Shown here piece after piece: positions 10,233 through 19,188 of a DNA stretch of 64,000 nucleotides (position 1 is the first letter of the stretch; each line of letters opens with the position of its first letter). This DNA comes from Chitinophagales bacterium (GTDB taxonomy: Bacteria; Bacteroidota; Bacteroidia; Chitinophagales; Chitinophagaceae), in NCBI GenBank assembly GCA_026936105.1, contig JAIXKI010000002.1, forward strand, positions 62,001 through 126,000, given 5' to 3'. The notes beneath the pieces are model-generated. The model did no database searches, was not told where the DNA came from, and was given only the letters and a program-made list of their open reading frames with translations. The position numbers and the translations under genes were made by a program.

Positions 10233-12701
10233 ATGATTAGAAATTATTTCAAAACCGCATGGAGAAATTTCTGGAAGAATAAGACCTTTTCTTTCATCAA
10301 TATTGCCGGCCTTGCCATCGGTATCAGCGCTGCGTTGGTCATTTACCTCATCGTACAGTTTGAATTCAGCTATGATACTTTCTGGAAAGATAAAAGCCGG
10401 GTTTACCGTGTTGTTACCGACATGACTTTTCCGGGAGGCTCCGTTTTTAAAAACTCCGGGGTAGAAATACCGTTACCCGTTGCTGCAAGAAATGAAATGA
10501 CCGGCATTGAAACCTTTACTCATTTTATTACAGCAAACGATCCCAAAGTGACCGTACCCGTTGCAGGCAGCAAGTCTCCTGCTGTATTCAAGCATCAGAA
10601 AGGAATTATGTATGCTGATGAATTTTATTTTTCAATGTTCCAATATAATTGGTTAGCCGGCTCTCCTCAGGCTGCATTGAAAGATCCATCACAGGTGGTG
10701 TTAACGGAAGACAGAGCCAAATCCTATTTTGGAAATATTCCTTTTGAAAACATGATTGGCAGGCAGATCAATTATGAAGATAGCATTCAGACAATCGTTA
10801 CAGGTATCGTTAAACAACTACCGGATAAAGCAACAGATTTTCGCTTTGATGAATTTATTTCCATATCCACCATATTCAATACTAATTTAAAAAATCAATA
10901 TGTCGTTGATGAGTGGAATTCTGTTAATTCCAACTCACAGCTTTTTATAAAACTCAGCCCAGGCACAAAACCTGGAGAAGTTCAAGCACAATTTGCAGCA
11001 TTACGGAATAAATACCGGAGCAAAGAAAATAATGAAAAAGACGATACCAAACATTTACTTCAACCATTGAGCGATATACATTTTAATGCGGATTATGGAG
11101 ATTTAAGTCATCGCCGGGCACATAAGCCTACTTTATATGGATTGATGGCAGTGGCAGTATTTTTATTACTGCTGGGCTGCATCAATTTTATAAATCTTAC
11201 TACTGCCCAATCATCACAACGGGCAAAAGAAATAGGAATACGAAAAACATTAGGAAGCAGTAAAGCAACGCTGGCCTTGCAATTCCTCAGCGAAATCTTT
11301 TTACTGACGCTTATTGCCACCATTGTTTCCATTGCCGTTACTCCCTGGTTATTAAAAATATTCAGCGATTTTATTCCGCCGGAAATAAATTTTTCATCCG
11401 TCAACCAGCCTCATGTATGGATTTTTCTTGCTTTACTTGTCGTAGTAATGACATTGATTTCCGGCTTTTATCCTTCCTGGATACTTACAAAATTCCGGCC
11501 GGTAACAGTTTTGAAAAATCAATTGCATCCCGGCGCTTCTCAGGGGCGCAAGGCGTGGTTACGAAAATCGCTGACCGTCACTCAATTTGTTATCGCACAA
11601 TTTCTCGTGATAGCAACGTTGGTGGTCAGCAAGCAAATAAGCTATTCACTGAATAAGGATCTCGGTTATAAAAAAGATGCTATTGTTTATTTTTATACCC
11701 CTCACAATTTTTATTCTAACAAAAAGGACGACCGTCGTTTTGCGTTATTAGAAAAAATAAAATCAATACCGGCCGTCAAAGAAATAAGTTTGGGCGGAGA
11801 AGCGCCGGCGCACAGCGGGGCAGTATCCAGTACTTTCAAAATCAACACCGGCAAAAATGAAATAGAATTGATGGTAGAAACGATTAATGCCGATCCCGCA
11901 TACTTTGACATATACGGTTTGAAATTGCTGTCCGGAAAATTCCCTGATAAAAGCGATACAGCCAAAGAATATATTATTAATGAAACTTACGCCAAAGCAT
12001 TAGGCTTTTCAAATCCTGCTGATGCGATTGGCAAATTTGTAAATCGTGGAAGTTTTAGTTTACCGATCGTCGGTGTATTAAAAGATTTTCATACAAAATC
12101 AACTCATAGTAAGATCGGTCCATTGATCTATTCCAGCAGTGACCGGAACAGTTATATGATGCATATAGCATTAGCATCGCAGGAAAATTCACCGGGTCTT
12201 TGGAAAAAAACATTGGGGCTAATTGAAAAAGAATATAAAAAACTTTATCCTGATGATGAATTCCAATACAACTTTTTTGACGAAACCATTGCCGCATTTT
12301 ATAAAAAAGAACAAGATGTCAAAAGTCTTTTAAACTGGTCGGCAGGGCTTTGCATATTCATCAGTTGCCTCGGATTACTCGGACTTGTTATCTATACTAC
12401 CAATACAAGAGTAAAAGAAATAGGAATCAGGAAAGTATTAGGAGCTTCGGTCACGCAAATCGTTACTCTTTTATCAAAAGATCTTATCTCTCTTGTAATG
12501 GTTGCGTTCCTTATCGCTGCACCTTTATCATGGCTTGCCATGAATAAATGGTTGCAGGATTTTGCTTACAGAACCAATATTAGTTGGTGGGTGTTTGCTG
12601 CCTGCGGCATTAGTATGTTGGTATTGGCTTTTTTTATTCTTGGAATACGCACTGTAAAAGCAGCAATGGCCAACCCGGTTAAATCTTTGCGAACGGAGTG
12701 A
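10233..12701 (+). CDS. FtsX-like ABC transporter permease, paralogue 5
   Basis: An 822-residue permease, the longest and most divergent of the five, with a distinct first periplasmic domain. It keeps the shared start MIRNYFKTAWRNFWKNK, the membrane units (about 290-430 and 700-815), the motif RVKEIGIRKVLGAS and the tail NPVKSLRTE. It closes the tandem array. After it, an inverted repeat ATCCCG/CGGGAT (12714-12736) lacks a clear T-run, so transcription may or may not stop there. Confidence 0.9.
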   Translation: MIRNYFKTAWRNFWKNKTFSFINIAGLAIGISAALVIYLIVQFEFSYDTFWKDKSRVYRVVTDMTFPGGSVFKNSGVEIPLPVAARNEMTGIETFTHFITANDPKVTVPVAGSKSPAVFKHQKGIMYADEFYFSMFQYNWLAGSPQAALKDPSQVVLTEDRAKSYFGNIPFENMIGRQINYEDSIQTIVTGIVKQLPDKATDFRFDEFISISTIFNTNLKNQYVVDEWNSVNSNSQLFIKLSPGTKPGEVQAQFAALRNKYRSKENNEKDDTKHLLQPLSDIHFNADYGDLSHRRAHKPTLYGLMAVAVFLLLLGCINFINLTTAQSSQRAKEIGIRKTLGSSKATLALQFLSEIFLLTLIATIVSIAVTPWLLKIFSDFIPPEINFSSVNQPHVWIFLALLVVVMTLISGFYPSWILTKFRPVTVLKNQLHPGASQGRKAWLRKSLTVTQFVIAQFLVIATLVVSKQISYSLNKDLGYKKDAIVYFYTPHNFYSNKKDDRRFALLEKIKSIPAVKEISLGGEAPAHSGAVSSTFKINTGKNEIELMVETINADPAYFDIYGLKLLSGKFPDKSDTAKEYIINETYAKALGFSNPADAIGKFVNRGSFSLPIVGVLKDFHTKSTHSKIGPLIYSSSDRNSYMMHIALASQENSPGLWKKTLGLIEKEYKKLYPDDEFQYNFFDETIAAFYKKEQDVKSLLNWSAGLCIFISCLGLLGLVIYTTNTRVKEIGIRKVLGASVTQIVTLLSKDLISLVMVAFLIAAPLSWLAMNKWLQDFAYRTNISWWVFAACGISMLVLAFFILGIRTVKAAMANPVKSLRTE

Positions 12702-12819
12702 AAATGGATTTTAATCCCGGTCATAAGCGTCGGGATAAAAAGCCTCCGTTCTGAATGAGTAATGGTTGACAGGAAGCTTAAAGAGTGAATACGTTTTATG
12801 TACGCATTAGCACAATAAC

Positions 12820-12835
12820 TGTCCGTTTTCGTACA
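12820..12835 (+). promoter_or_regulatory. Dyad-symmetric candidate activator site
   Basis: TGTCCGTTTTCGTACA has arms TGTCCG/CGTACA that match as an inverted repeat at five of six positions, about 70 bp before a sigma-54-like promoter. A related CGTTTTATGTAC lies at 12792-12804, and AGGTA-N8-TACCT sits at 12845-12862. The spacing fits binding by a bacterial enhancer-binding protein; no such regulator gene is in the window. Confidence 0.45.
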
Positions 12836-12887
12836 CTAACATACAGGTATCATTCCGTACCTCTTGTTACACAGTTCATTTGAATAT

Positions 12888-12903
12888 TGGCATAAGGGTT
12901 GAA
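12888..12903 (+). promoter_or_regulatory. Candidate sigma-54 promoter
   Basis: TTGGCATAAGGGTTGA keeps the sigma-54 layout: GG at 12889-12890, ten bases, then a -12 dinucleotide read here as GA instead of GC. Predicted transcription start is near 12913, about 22 bases before the ATPase start at 12936. The weak -12 base lowers confidence. Confidence 0.45.
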
Positions 12904-12935
12904 ATTAAAATCCGGATATAAAATAATAATCAGAT

Positions 12936-13601
12936 ATGCTGGAACTTAAAGGGATCTACAAATGGGTGAACACCGGCAACCACCGTACTTTTTTACTAAA
13001 AGACGTTGATCTTACTGTAAAAGAAGGAGAATTTATTTCCATCATGGGGCCTTCCGGCTCCGGCAAATCCACTCTGCTGAACGTGATCGGAATGCTGGAT
13101 GAATTCAACGAAGGCGAATATAATTTTTTGAACGAATCGGTACATAAGCTGAAAGAAAAGCAGCGCTCCGCTTTATACAAACAATACATCGGTTTTGTAT
13201 TCCAGGCGTATCATCTTATTGATGAACTGACGGTTTATGAAAACATTGAAACACCACTTATTTATCAGAATATAAAATCTTCGGACCGTAAAGCCATGGT
13301 GGCCGACATTTTAGATCGCTTCCAGATTGTGGGTAAAAAAGACCTATTCCCCACTCAGCTGTCCGGCGGGCAACAACAATTAGTGGGCATCGCCAGGGCG
13401 CTGATCGCCAATCCGAAATTATTATTGGCAGATGAACCGACCGGCAATCTGAATTCCAAACAGGGCGAAGAGATCATGAATTTATTCAAACAACTGAATC
13501 ATGAAGGAATGACCATTATCCAGGTAACCCATTCGGAGAAAAATGCTGCTTACGGATCTCATATCATCAATCTCCTGGATGGAATGATACAGAACAATTA
13601 A
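12936..13601 (+). CDS. ABC transporter ATP-binding protein (LolD/MacB type)
   Basis: A complete 221-residue ATPase. Visible motifs: Walker A GPSGSGKST (about residues 39-47), Q-loop in FVFQAYHL, signature LSGGQQQ, Walker B LLLADEPTGNLNS and H-loop VTHS. The unusual signature extension LSGGQQQLVGIARAL still carries the C-loop. It should power FtsX-like permeases; the array upstream supplies candidate partners. It is followed after two bases by the TolC-like gene, so the two form an operon behind the proposed sigma-54 promoter. No HlyD-type membrane-fusion gene is nearby. Confidence 0.92.
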   Translation: MLELKGIYKWVNTGNHRTFLLKDVDLTVKEGEFISIMGPSGSGKSTLLNVIGMLDEFNEGEYNFLNESVHKLKEKQRSALYKQYIGFVFQAYHLIDELTVYENIETPLIYQNIKSSDRKAMVADILDRFQIVGKKDLFPTQLSGGQQQLVGIARALIANPKLLLADEPTGNLNSKQGEEIMNLFKQLNHEGMTIIQVTHSEKNAAYGSHIINLLDGMIQNN

Positions 13602-13603
13602 CC

Positions 13604-15043
13604 ATGAATAATCAAAAATTAATGATGAAAAATATATTTTTAAGCCTGACTTTTGTCATTTCACTTTTATCTGTAAACGGGCAAGACCAGAAACTGAGCC
13701 TGCAGCAATGCGTGGAAACAGGAATCGCCAACAACCTGCAGGTGCAGCAAACAGGTTTGCAGGTGCAATCGGATGAAATAAACCGGAAACAGGCAAAACT
13801 GAATTTACTTCCCAATCTGAACGGCACAGTAAGCCACGGCATCAACCAGGGTAAAAGTATCAATCCTTACACCAACAGTTACATTAACCAGAATATCACA
13901 ACAGGCAGTTATAATCTGACCGGCGGAGTTGTATTGTTCAATGGTTTTTCATTAATGAACAGTATAAAACAAACTTCGCTGGCTTACCAGGCATCGAAAA
14001 TGGATTGGCAGCAGGCAAAAGATAATATTACTATCAACATCATCTTAGCTTACCTGCAGGTGCTGGGCAATGAAGAACAATTGCAACAGGCAAAAAACCA
14101 ACTGGAGCTGTCTAAGCAACAGGTGGAACGGCTGGAAGTGCTGAATCAAAAGGGGGCCATCAATCCCTCAGATCTGTCCGACCTGAAAGGCCAGTATTCC
14201 GGTGACCGGTTAAGCATTATAAATTCTCAAAATGCATTGGAGTCTTCCAAACTTACTTTATGCCAGCTTATGAATATTCCTTACAATAAAAATATGACAC
14301 TGGAAAAGATCAGTACAGAAAACCTGGCTGCAAAATATGAAGATACCCCCGACAAAATATATTCCACAGCCTTGTCTCAGCTTGCACTGATCAAATCCGT
14401 AGACCTGCGTACGCTCAGCGCCGAAAAAGGATTGAAAGTGGCAAAAGGAGCGTTTTATCCAACACTCAGCTTTGGTGCCAACACCAACACAAACTATTCC
14501 AGCGCCGCCAGCCAGGAGAATTTTATCAATTCAACCAACATTGCTTCTGCTGATTATGTCACTGTCAATAACACTCAATATCCTGTAATGAAACAAATAA
14601 ACAATTACAGTTCCCAGAAAATAAATTATGGAAAACAATTAAGCAATAACCGTTTTACTTCTTTTGATCTCAGCTTGCGTATTCCGATTTTCAATTCATT
14701 GCAGGCAAGAAACCGGGTAAAGCAGGCAGAGTTGTTGTTAAAAAATTCTCAGATCGTTGCAGCTGCAACCAGAACAACATTGCAGCAAAATATCGAACAG
14801 GCTTATATCAACATGACCAGCGCATCAGACAGTTACAAAACACTTTTAGACCAGGTATCCGCTTATTCCGAATCATACCGCATTGCCGAAGTTCGATTTA
14901 ATTCCGGCCTTGGCACTCCGATAGATTATCTTACGGCAAAAAACAATATGGACCGGGCCAACATCAATCTTATCAACGCTAAATACGACTATGTATTGAG
15001 GACAAAGATCCTTGACTATTACCAGGGAAAGCCTTTGTGGTAG
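13604..15043 (+). CDS. TolC family outer-membrane efflux protein
   Basis: A 479-residue outer-membrane channel protein. After a signal peptide (hydrophobic FLSLTFVISLLSV ending near NGQ) the protein has the duplicated TolC/OEP pattern: long amphipathic helices rich in Q, A and N (for example residues 130-210 and 390-460) between beta-strand segments. It would provide the outer-membrane exit for the ATPase and permeases encoded upstream. In-frame ATGs at 13622 and 13625 place the signal peptide closer to the N-terminus and are credible alternative starts. No terminator is obvious after the stop. Confidence 0.88.
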   Translation: MNNQKLMMKNIFLSLTFVISLLSVNGQDQKLSLQQCVETGIANNLQVQQTGLQVQSDEINRKQAKLNLLPNLNGTVSHGINQGKSINPYTNSYINQNITTGSYNLTGGVVLFNGFSLMNSIKQTSLAYQASKMDWQQAKDNITINIILAYLQVLGNEEQLQQAKNQLELSKQQVERLEVLNQKGAINPSDLSDLKGQYSGDRLSIINSQNALESSKLTLCQLMNIPYNKNMTLEKISTENLAAKYEDTPDKIYSTALSQLALIKSVDLRTLSAEKGLKVAKGAFYPTLSFGANTNTNYSSAASQENFINSTNIASADYVTVNNTQYPVMKQINNYSSQKINYGKQLSNNRFTSFDLSLRIPIFNSLQARNRVKQAELLLKNSQIVAAATRTTLQQNIEQAYINMTSASDSYKTLLDQVSAYSESYRIAEVRFNSGLGTPIDYLTAKNNMDRANINLINAKYDYVLRTKILDYYQGKPLW

Positions 15044-15112
15044 TTCTAAATTCCGGGAATGAGAATAATATTCCGGATGGCGAATATTTAACTTCACTTA
15101 TCTTCCAATCAT

Positions 15113-15120
15113 TATCTTTG
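15113..15120 (+). promoter_or_regulatory. Bacteroidota-type -7 element (TATCTTTG)
   Basis: TATCTTTG matches TAnnTTTG, 51 bases before the TPR-protein start. A -33 TTG at the right distance is not clear. Confidence 0.4.
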
Positions 15121-15171
15121 CCGCCTGTCATTTACCGGGAAAATATCCCTTAATTTGTCACTTTTTAGCAT

Positions 15172-15822
15172 ATGAAATTCTATAACTGGCTTATCAAATA
15201 CAGGCTTTTGATCGGGATCATACTGATAATAGGAGGTGGAGTATTTAATTACACATCGTCTTTCTGGCCTGCCTTCCCTTTATATTTTGTGGGAGTGATC
15301 CTTATTGCAGGTCATTTTTTCTTTGGCCCGCTGCGGCTGATACAAAACTACCTGGAAAGCGGTGATATTGAAGGGGCCGAAAAAATTCTGAATTCCATAA
15401 AAACCCCTGGCCTGCTGTACAAACCCATCCGCTCGGTCTATTATACGCTGAAAGGAAACGTAGCCATGATGAAACAGGACTTTGAAGGCGCCGAGAAGAT
15501 GATGAAAAAAGGATTGGATCTCGGAATGCCGATGAAAGAAGCCGAAGGCGCCAGCCTGCTGCAAATGGGAATGCTCTCCATGCAGAAAAACGACCTGAAG
15601 CAGGCAGAAAGTTATATACGCTCTGCTTTAAGAAAAGGATTGCCTGATAAAGAAAACGAAGCAGCAGCCTACCTGCAGATGTGCAGCCTCATGATGAATA
15701 AAAGGGAATTCCGTGCCGCTAAAGATTTTTTCCGTAAAGCAAAGGCATTGAAACCTACCACTTCCCAGATCGTGGACCAGATCAAACAGATCGAGAAATA
15801 CATATCCAGGATACCGGGATAA
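15172..15822 (+). CDS. Membrane-anchored tetratricopeptide-repeat protein
   Basis: A 216-residue protein with two N-terminal membrane segments (about residues 12-30 and 35-53) followed by a soluble alpha-helical part with TPR-like repeats, in which lengths of about 34 residues recur (GNVAMMKQDFEGAEKMMKKG, LSMQKNDLKQAESYIRSA, MMNKREFRAAKDFFRKA). TPRs are protein-binding scaffolds; the partner is unknown. It is a single-gene unit with a -7 element before it and a strong terminator after it. No enzyme motif is seen. Confidence 0.75.
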   Translation: MKFYNWLIKYRLLIGIILIIGGGVFNYTSSFWPAFPLYFVGVILIAGHFFFGPLRLIQNYLESGDIEGAEKILNSIKTPGLLYKPIRSVYYTLKGNVAMMKQDFEGAEKMMKKGLDLGMPMKEAEGASLLQMGMLSMQKNDLKQAESYIRSALRKGLPDKENEAAAYLQMCSLMMNKREFRAAKDFFRKAKALKPTTSQIVDQIKQIEKYISRIPG

Positions 15823-15857
15823 CAGAGGCTCCGTAGTTTACGGTTCTGAAATAAGTT

Positions 15858-15890
15858 AAGAGGAAAACGGAAAAGTGTTTCCTCTTTTTT
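15858..15890 (+). terminator. Rho-independent terminator after the TPR gene
   Basis: AGAGGAAA (15859-15866) pairs with TTTCCTCT (15878-15885) and is followed by a T-run to 15890. It separates the TPR gene from the helicase gene. Confidence 0.8.
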
Positions 15891-15908
15891 ATTGAGGCGC
15901 TTCATCAG

Positions 15909-15916
15909 TAAATTTG
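15909..15916 (+). promoter_or_regulatory. -7 element almost touching the helicase start
   Basis: TAAATTTG matches TAnnTTTG and ends four bases before ATG 15921. If used, the transcript would start at or next to the A of the start codon (leaderless mRNA). The -33 position falls in the T-rich end of the preceding terminator. Confidence 0.4.
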
Positions 15917-15920
15917 CTGA

Positions 15921-18900
15921 ATGGCTTCACTGAAAGAAAAACTGGAACAGAAATTTTCAGAAGAATATAATAAGCTGAATGAACAGCAGCGCCTGGCTGT
16001 AGATACCATTGAAGGGCCGGTGATGGTGCTTGCCGGGCCCGGCACGGGAAAAACACAGGTGCTGGCCTGCCGTGTAGGAAAAATGTTGCTGGAAGGCGTT
16101 GCCAACCCGGAAAATATTCTCTGCATCACCTTCACCGAGGCAGGGGCGGTGGCTATGCGCCAGCGTTTGCTTGAATTCATCGGGCCCACGGCTTACAAAG
16201 TCAACATTTACACTTTCCATTCTTTTTGCAACAGCGTGATCCGTGAAAATATTGCCCTCTTCAACAAAAAAGAACTGGAAGCCGTAAGCGACCTGGAAAG
16301 AGTGCAGATCATCAAGGAGCTGATTGACGGTTTTGAAAACGATAACCCGCTGAAGCGTTTTAAAGGCGATGTGTATTTTGACCTGGGCAATCTTGCTTCT
16401 CTTTTTTCCGCTATAAAAAAAGAAGCATGGGAAACGGACTGGCTGCTTGAAAAGATAGACGATTATGTTGAAAATATCCTCCCGGAAACAGACGGCTTCT
16501 ATAATAAAAGAGAAAAGAAAAAAGGGAACAACGTTCTCACTCAAAAAGGAAAGGATGAAGTGGAACGGATGGAAAAACTGAAAGCTGCCGTAAAGACCTT
16601 TCCCCTGTATCAAAAGGCGCTCGATAAAAGACACCGTTATGATTTCGATGACATGATCAATTGGGTCATTGACCTGTTTGAAAAAAATAAAGAGGTGCTG
16701 CTGCGCTACCAGGAGCAGATGCAATACTTTCTGGTGGATGAATACCAGGACAGCAGCGGTTCTCAAAACAGGATCGTGGAGCTGCTGGTCAGCTATTGGG
16801 AAAATGAAAAGCCCAATCTTTTTGTAGTGGGTGATGATGACCAGAGTATTTATCGTTTCCAGGGCGCTAACCTGGAGAACCTGATGAACCTTGCCAAAAA
16901 ATTTGAAAAAGACCTAAAGAAAGTTGTCCTTATAAAAAATTACCGCAGTGTGCAGCCGATCCTTGACTCGGCCAAAGCGCTTATAGAGAACAATCATCAA
17001 AGACTGGTGAATCAGTATCATGATCTCTCCAAAGACCTGGTGGCTGCGGGAGAAGGTTTAAAGGATCTGAACATCATGCCTGAGATTCATGCATACGAAA
17101 ATGAGTTTTCTGAAAATGCTCATGTGGTCTCTTCCATCAGTGAATTGATCGGCCGTGGCATCAAACCGGGAGACATTGCAGTCATCTACCGGGAACACAG
17201 GTTCGGAGATGAGCTGATCCGTTTCCTGCAGTTGAAAGACATTCCCTTCTTTGCCAAGAGGTCCATTGATCTGCTCGGTGACGTTTTTATAAACCAGATC
17301 CTGAGTATTATCCGGTATGTGATCGCAGAACTGGATACTCCTGACAGTGGCGAACCTCTGTTGTTTGAAATACTGCACTATGGATTTTTCGGAATCCATC
17401 CTCACCGGATCAACCGCATCAGCAATGAAGTGACAGGCAACCGCCGCACGGAAGGCAGCATCAAAACGATCCGGGAATATTTGCTGAACCTTTCTAAGAA
17501 AGAGAACGGAACCTTGTTTGCAAAGAAAGAAGAAGATGAAAAGCTGGTACAGGCAAGCGAATTCCTGGAGAATCTTCAGAAAGAAGTGTACAACAGGTCT
17601 GTATCGCATTGGTTCGAATACCTGATCAATGAAGGAGGCATTCTCAGATACATCATGAAACATGAGGAAAAGTTATGGCTCATGCAAAAGCTGAACTGCC
17701 TGTTTGATCATATAAAAGATGAGCTGCACCGCCAGCCTGAGATGACCCTGAAGCAACTGATGCACCAGATAGACCTGATGAAAGAAAATGAGCTGCGGAT
17801 GGAACTGGTTCAGACAACGGGTACAGGAACCGGAGTGAACCTGATGACCTGCCACGGAAGTAAAGGGTTGGAATTCGAATATGTTTTCCTGATCAATGCA
17901 CGCAATGATGTGTGGGAAGGAAAGAAAAAGAACAACAAAGGATTCCGGCTTCCTCCTAACGTGTTTGCCCTGGACACAGATACAGAAGTGGTGGAAGAAC
18001 TGAGGCGTTTGTTTTATGTGTCCGTAACCCGTGCCAAAAAACATCTGATCATTTCCTATCCCAGAATGAAAAATGAAGGCAACCTCCTGGAGCCTTCACA
18101 GTTCGTAGAAGAGATCCGGCAACCGATGGAGATAGAAACAAAAAATATTCTGCTGACAGAAGAGGAGAAATTCAATTTCTCTGCACTGAAATACGGAATA
18201 GTTCAGAAGCCGGTGCTGGAACAGATGGAAAGGGATTATATAGATCATTTGTTGCAGAGTTTCTCTATGAATGTAACGGCATTGAACAATTATCTTGACT
18301 GTCCGCTGCGGTTCTTTTACAATACCCTGATAAGAATTCCATCGGCAAAAAGTGAAGCAGCCGCTTTCGGATCTGCAGTCCATGCGTCACTCAGCGATTT
18401 CACTAATTACATGATGGATCACGGTAGGATTTATCCCGATAAAAACTTTTTACTATCACGTTACCGGTTTCATCTTAATGAGGAACGGGAGGTCTTTACA
18501 CAAGAGAGTATTAAAAGATTCGATGAAGGAGGCCGTGAAGTGCTGAGTAAATATTATGATCATTATTACGACCCTGCTCCTACGGGGGAATACATAATAT
18601 CCGAATATCCCTTATCAAAAGTGGTACTGGACGGCATCCCTCTAAAAGGCTTTACGGATAAGATCCAGTTCTGGGGAAATGATATTGTCATCACCGATTA
18701 TAAAACCGGAAGTTTTGAAAAAGCAAAACGCAGAGGAGAATTTTACACGCCGGGAGAAAAACCCGATTATCCGCACGGAGGGAATTACTGGAGGCAGGCT
18801 GTGTTTTATAAGATCCTTGTGGACAATCTTCCCGCCAAAAAATGGAAGGTTCTTTATACTCAGTTCGATTTTGTGGAGCCGGTCAATGACGATAAATTTA

Positions 18901-19091
18901 TTGTTCACAAAGTCACCATAAATCCCGAAGATGAAGAACAGGTGAAGCAACAGATCAAAGAAGTCTGGGAAAAAATTCAACAGCACGATTTCTACACCGG
19001 CTGTGGCAAACCCGGTTGTGAATGGTGCAATTTCGCCAGGGATAATAAGATCTATCTCAGCCTGACAGAGGTTGAGCCGGTAGAGCTGTAA
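15921..19091 (+). CDS. UvrD/AddA-type superfamily 1 helicase with C-terminal Fe-S nuclease domain
   Basis: A 1056-residue DNA repair enzyme. Helicase motifs: Walker A GPGTGKTQ (39-46), motif II VDEYQD (about 271), motif III GDDDQSIYRFQGA (about 303), motif V region SKGLEFEYVFL, motif VI RRLFYVSVTRAKK. The C-terminal 280 residues form a PD-(D/E)XK exonuclease: FGSAVHASL, ITDYKTGS (about 924) and RQAVFYK. Four cysteines, one in YLDCPLRFFY (about 793) and three in CGKPGCEWC (CX4CX2C, about 1028), match the 4Fe-4S arrangement of AddB-type nucleases. Helicase and nuclease in one chain suggests DNA-end processing or stalled-fork repair. No RecC/AddB partner lies next to it. Start ATG 15921 follows directly after a promoter element. 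Confidence 0.88.
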   Translation: MASLKEKLEQKFSEEYNKLNEQQRLAVDTIEGPVMVLAGPGTGKTQVLACRVGKMLLEGVANPENILCITFTEAGAVAMRQRLLEFIGPTAYKVNIYTFHSFCNSVIRENIALFNKKELEAVSDLERVQIIKELIDGFENDNPLKRFKGDVYFDLGNLASLFSAIKKEAWETDWLLEKIDDYVENILPETDGFYNKREKKKGNNVLTQKGKDEVERMEKLKAAVKTFPLYQKALDKRHRYDFDDMINWVIDLFEKNKEVLLRYQEQMQYFLVDEYQDSSGSQNRIVELLVSYWENEKPNLFVVGDDDQSIYRFQGANLENLMNLAKKFEKDLKKVVLIKNYRSVQPILDSAKALIENNHQRLVNQYHDLSKDLVAAGEGLKDLNIMPEIHAYENEFSENAHVVSSISELIGRGIKPGDIAVIYREHRFGDELIRFLQLKDIPFFAKRSIDLLGDVFINQILSIIRYVIAELDTPDSGEPLLFEILHYGFFGIHPHRINRISNEVTGNRRTEGSIKTIREYLLNLSKKENGTLFAKKEEDEKLVQASEFLENLQKEVYNRSVSHWFEYLINEGGILRYIMKHEEKLWLMQKLNCLFDHIKDELHRQPEMTLKQLMHQIDLMKENELRMELVQTTGTGTGVNLMTCHGSKGLEFEYVFLINARNDVWEGKKKNNKGFRLPPNVFALDTDTEVVEELRRLFYVSVTRAKKHLIISYPRMKNEGNLLEPSQFVEEIRQPMEIETKNILLTEEEKFNFSALKYGIVQKPVLEQMERDYIDHLLQSFSMNVTALNNYLDCPLRFFYNTLIRIPSAKSEAAAFGSAVHASLSDFTNYMMDHGRIYPDKNFLLSRYRFHLNEEREVFTQESIKRFDEGGREVLSKYYDHYYDPAPTGEYIISEYPLSKVVLDGIPLKGFTDKIQFWGNDIVITDYKTGSFEKAKRRGEFYTPGEKPDYPHGGNYWRQAVFYKILVDNLPAKKWKVLYTQFDFVEPVNDDKFIVHKVTINPEDEEQVKQQIKEVWEKIQQHDFYTGCGKPGCEWCNFARDNKIYLSLTEVEPVEL

Positions 19092-19188
19092 GCATAGTCC
19101 GGAGTTTTGGCGGATTATTAGGAGTACTCCATCTGTAAATCGGCCCAAACTTGCTAAGTTTGCCCTTCGTTTATTATCAAAAACATTG

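Noticed and set aside
12714-12736. Terminator after permease 5
   Set aside because: ATCCCG/CGGGAT form a stem, but it is followed by A-rich rather than T-rich sequence on the plus strand.
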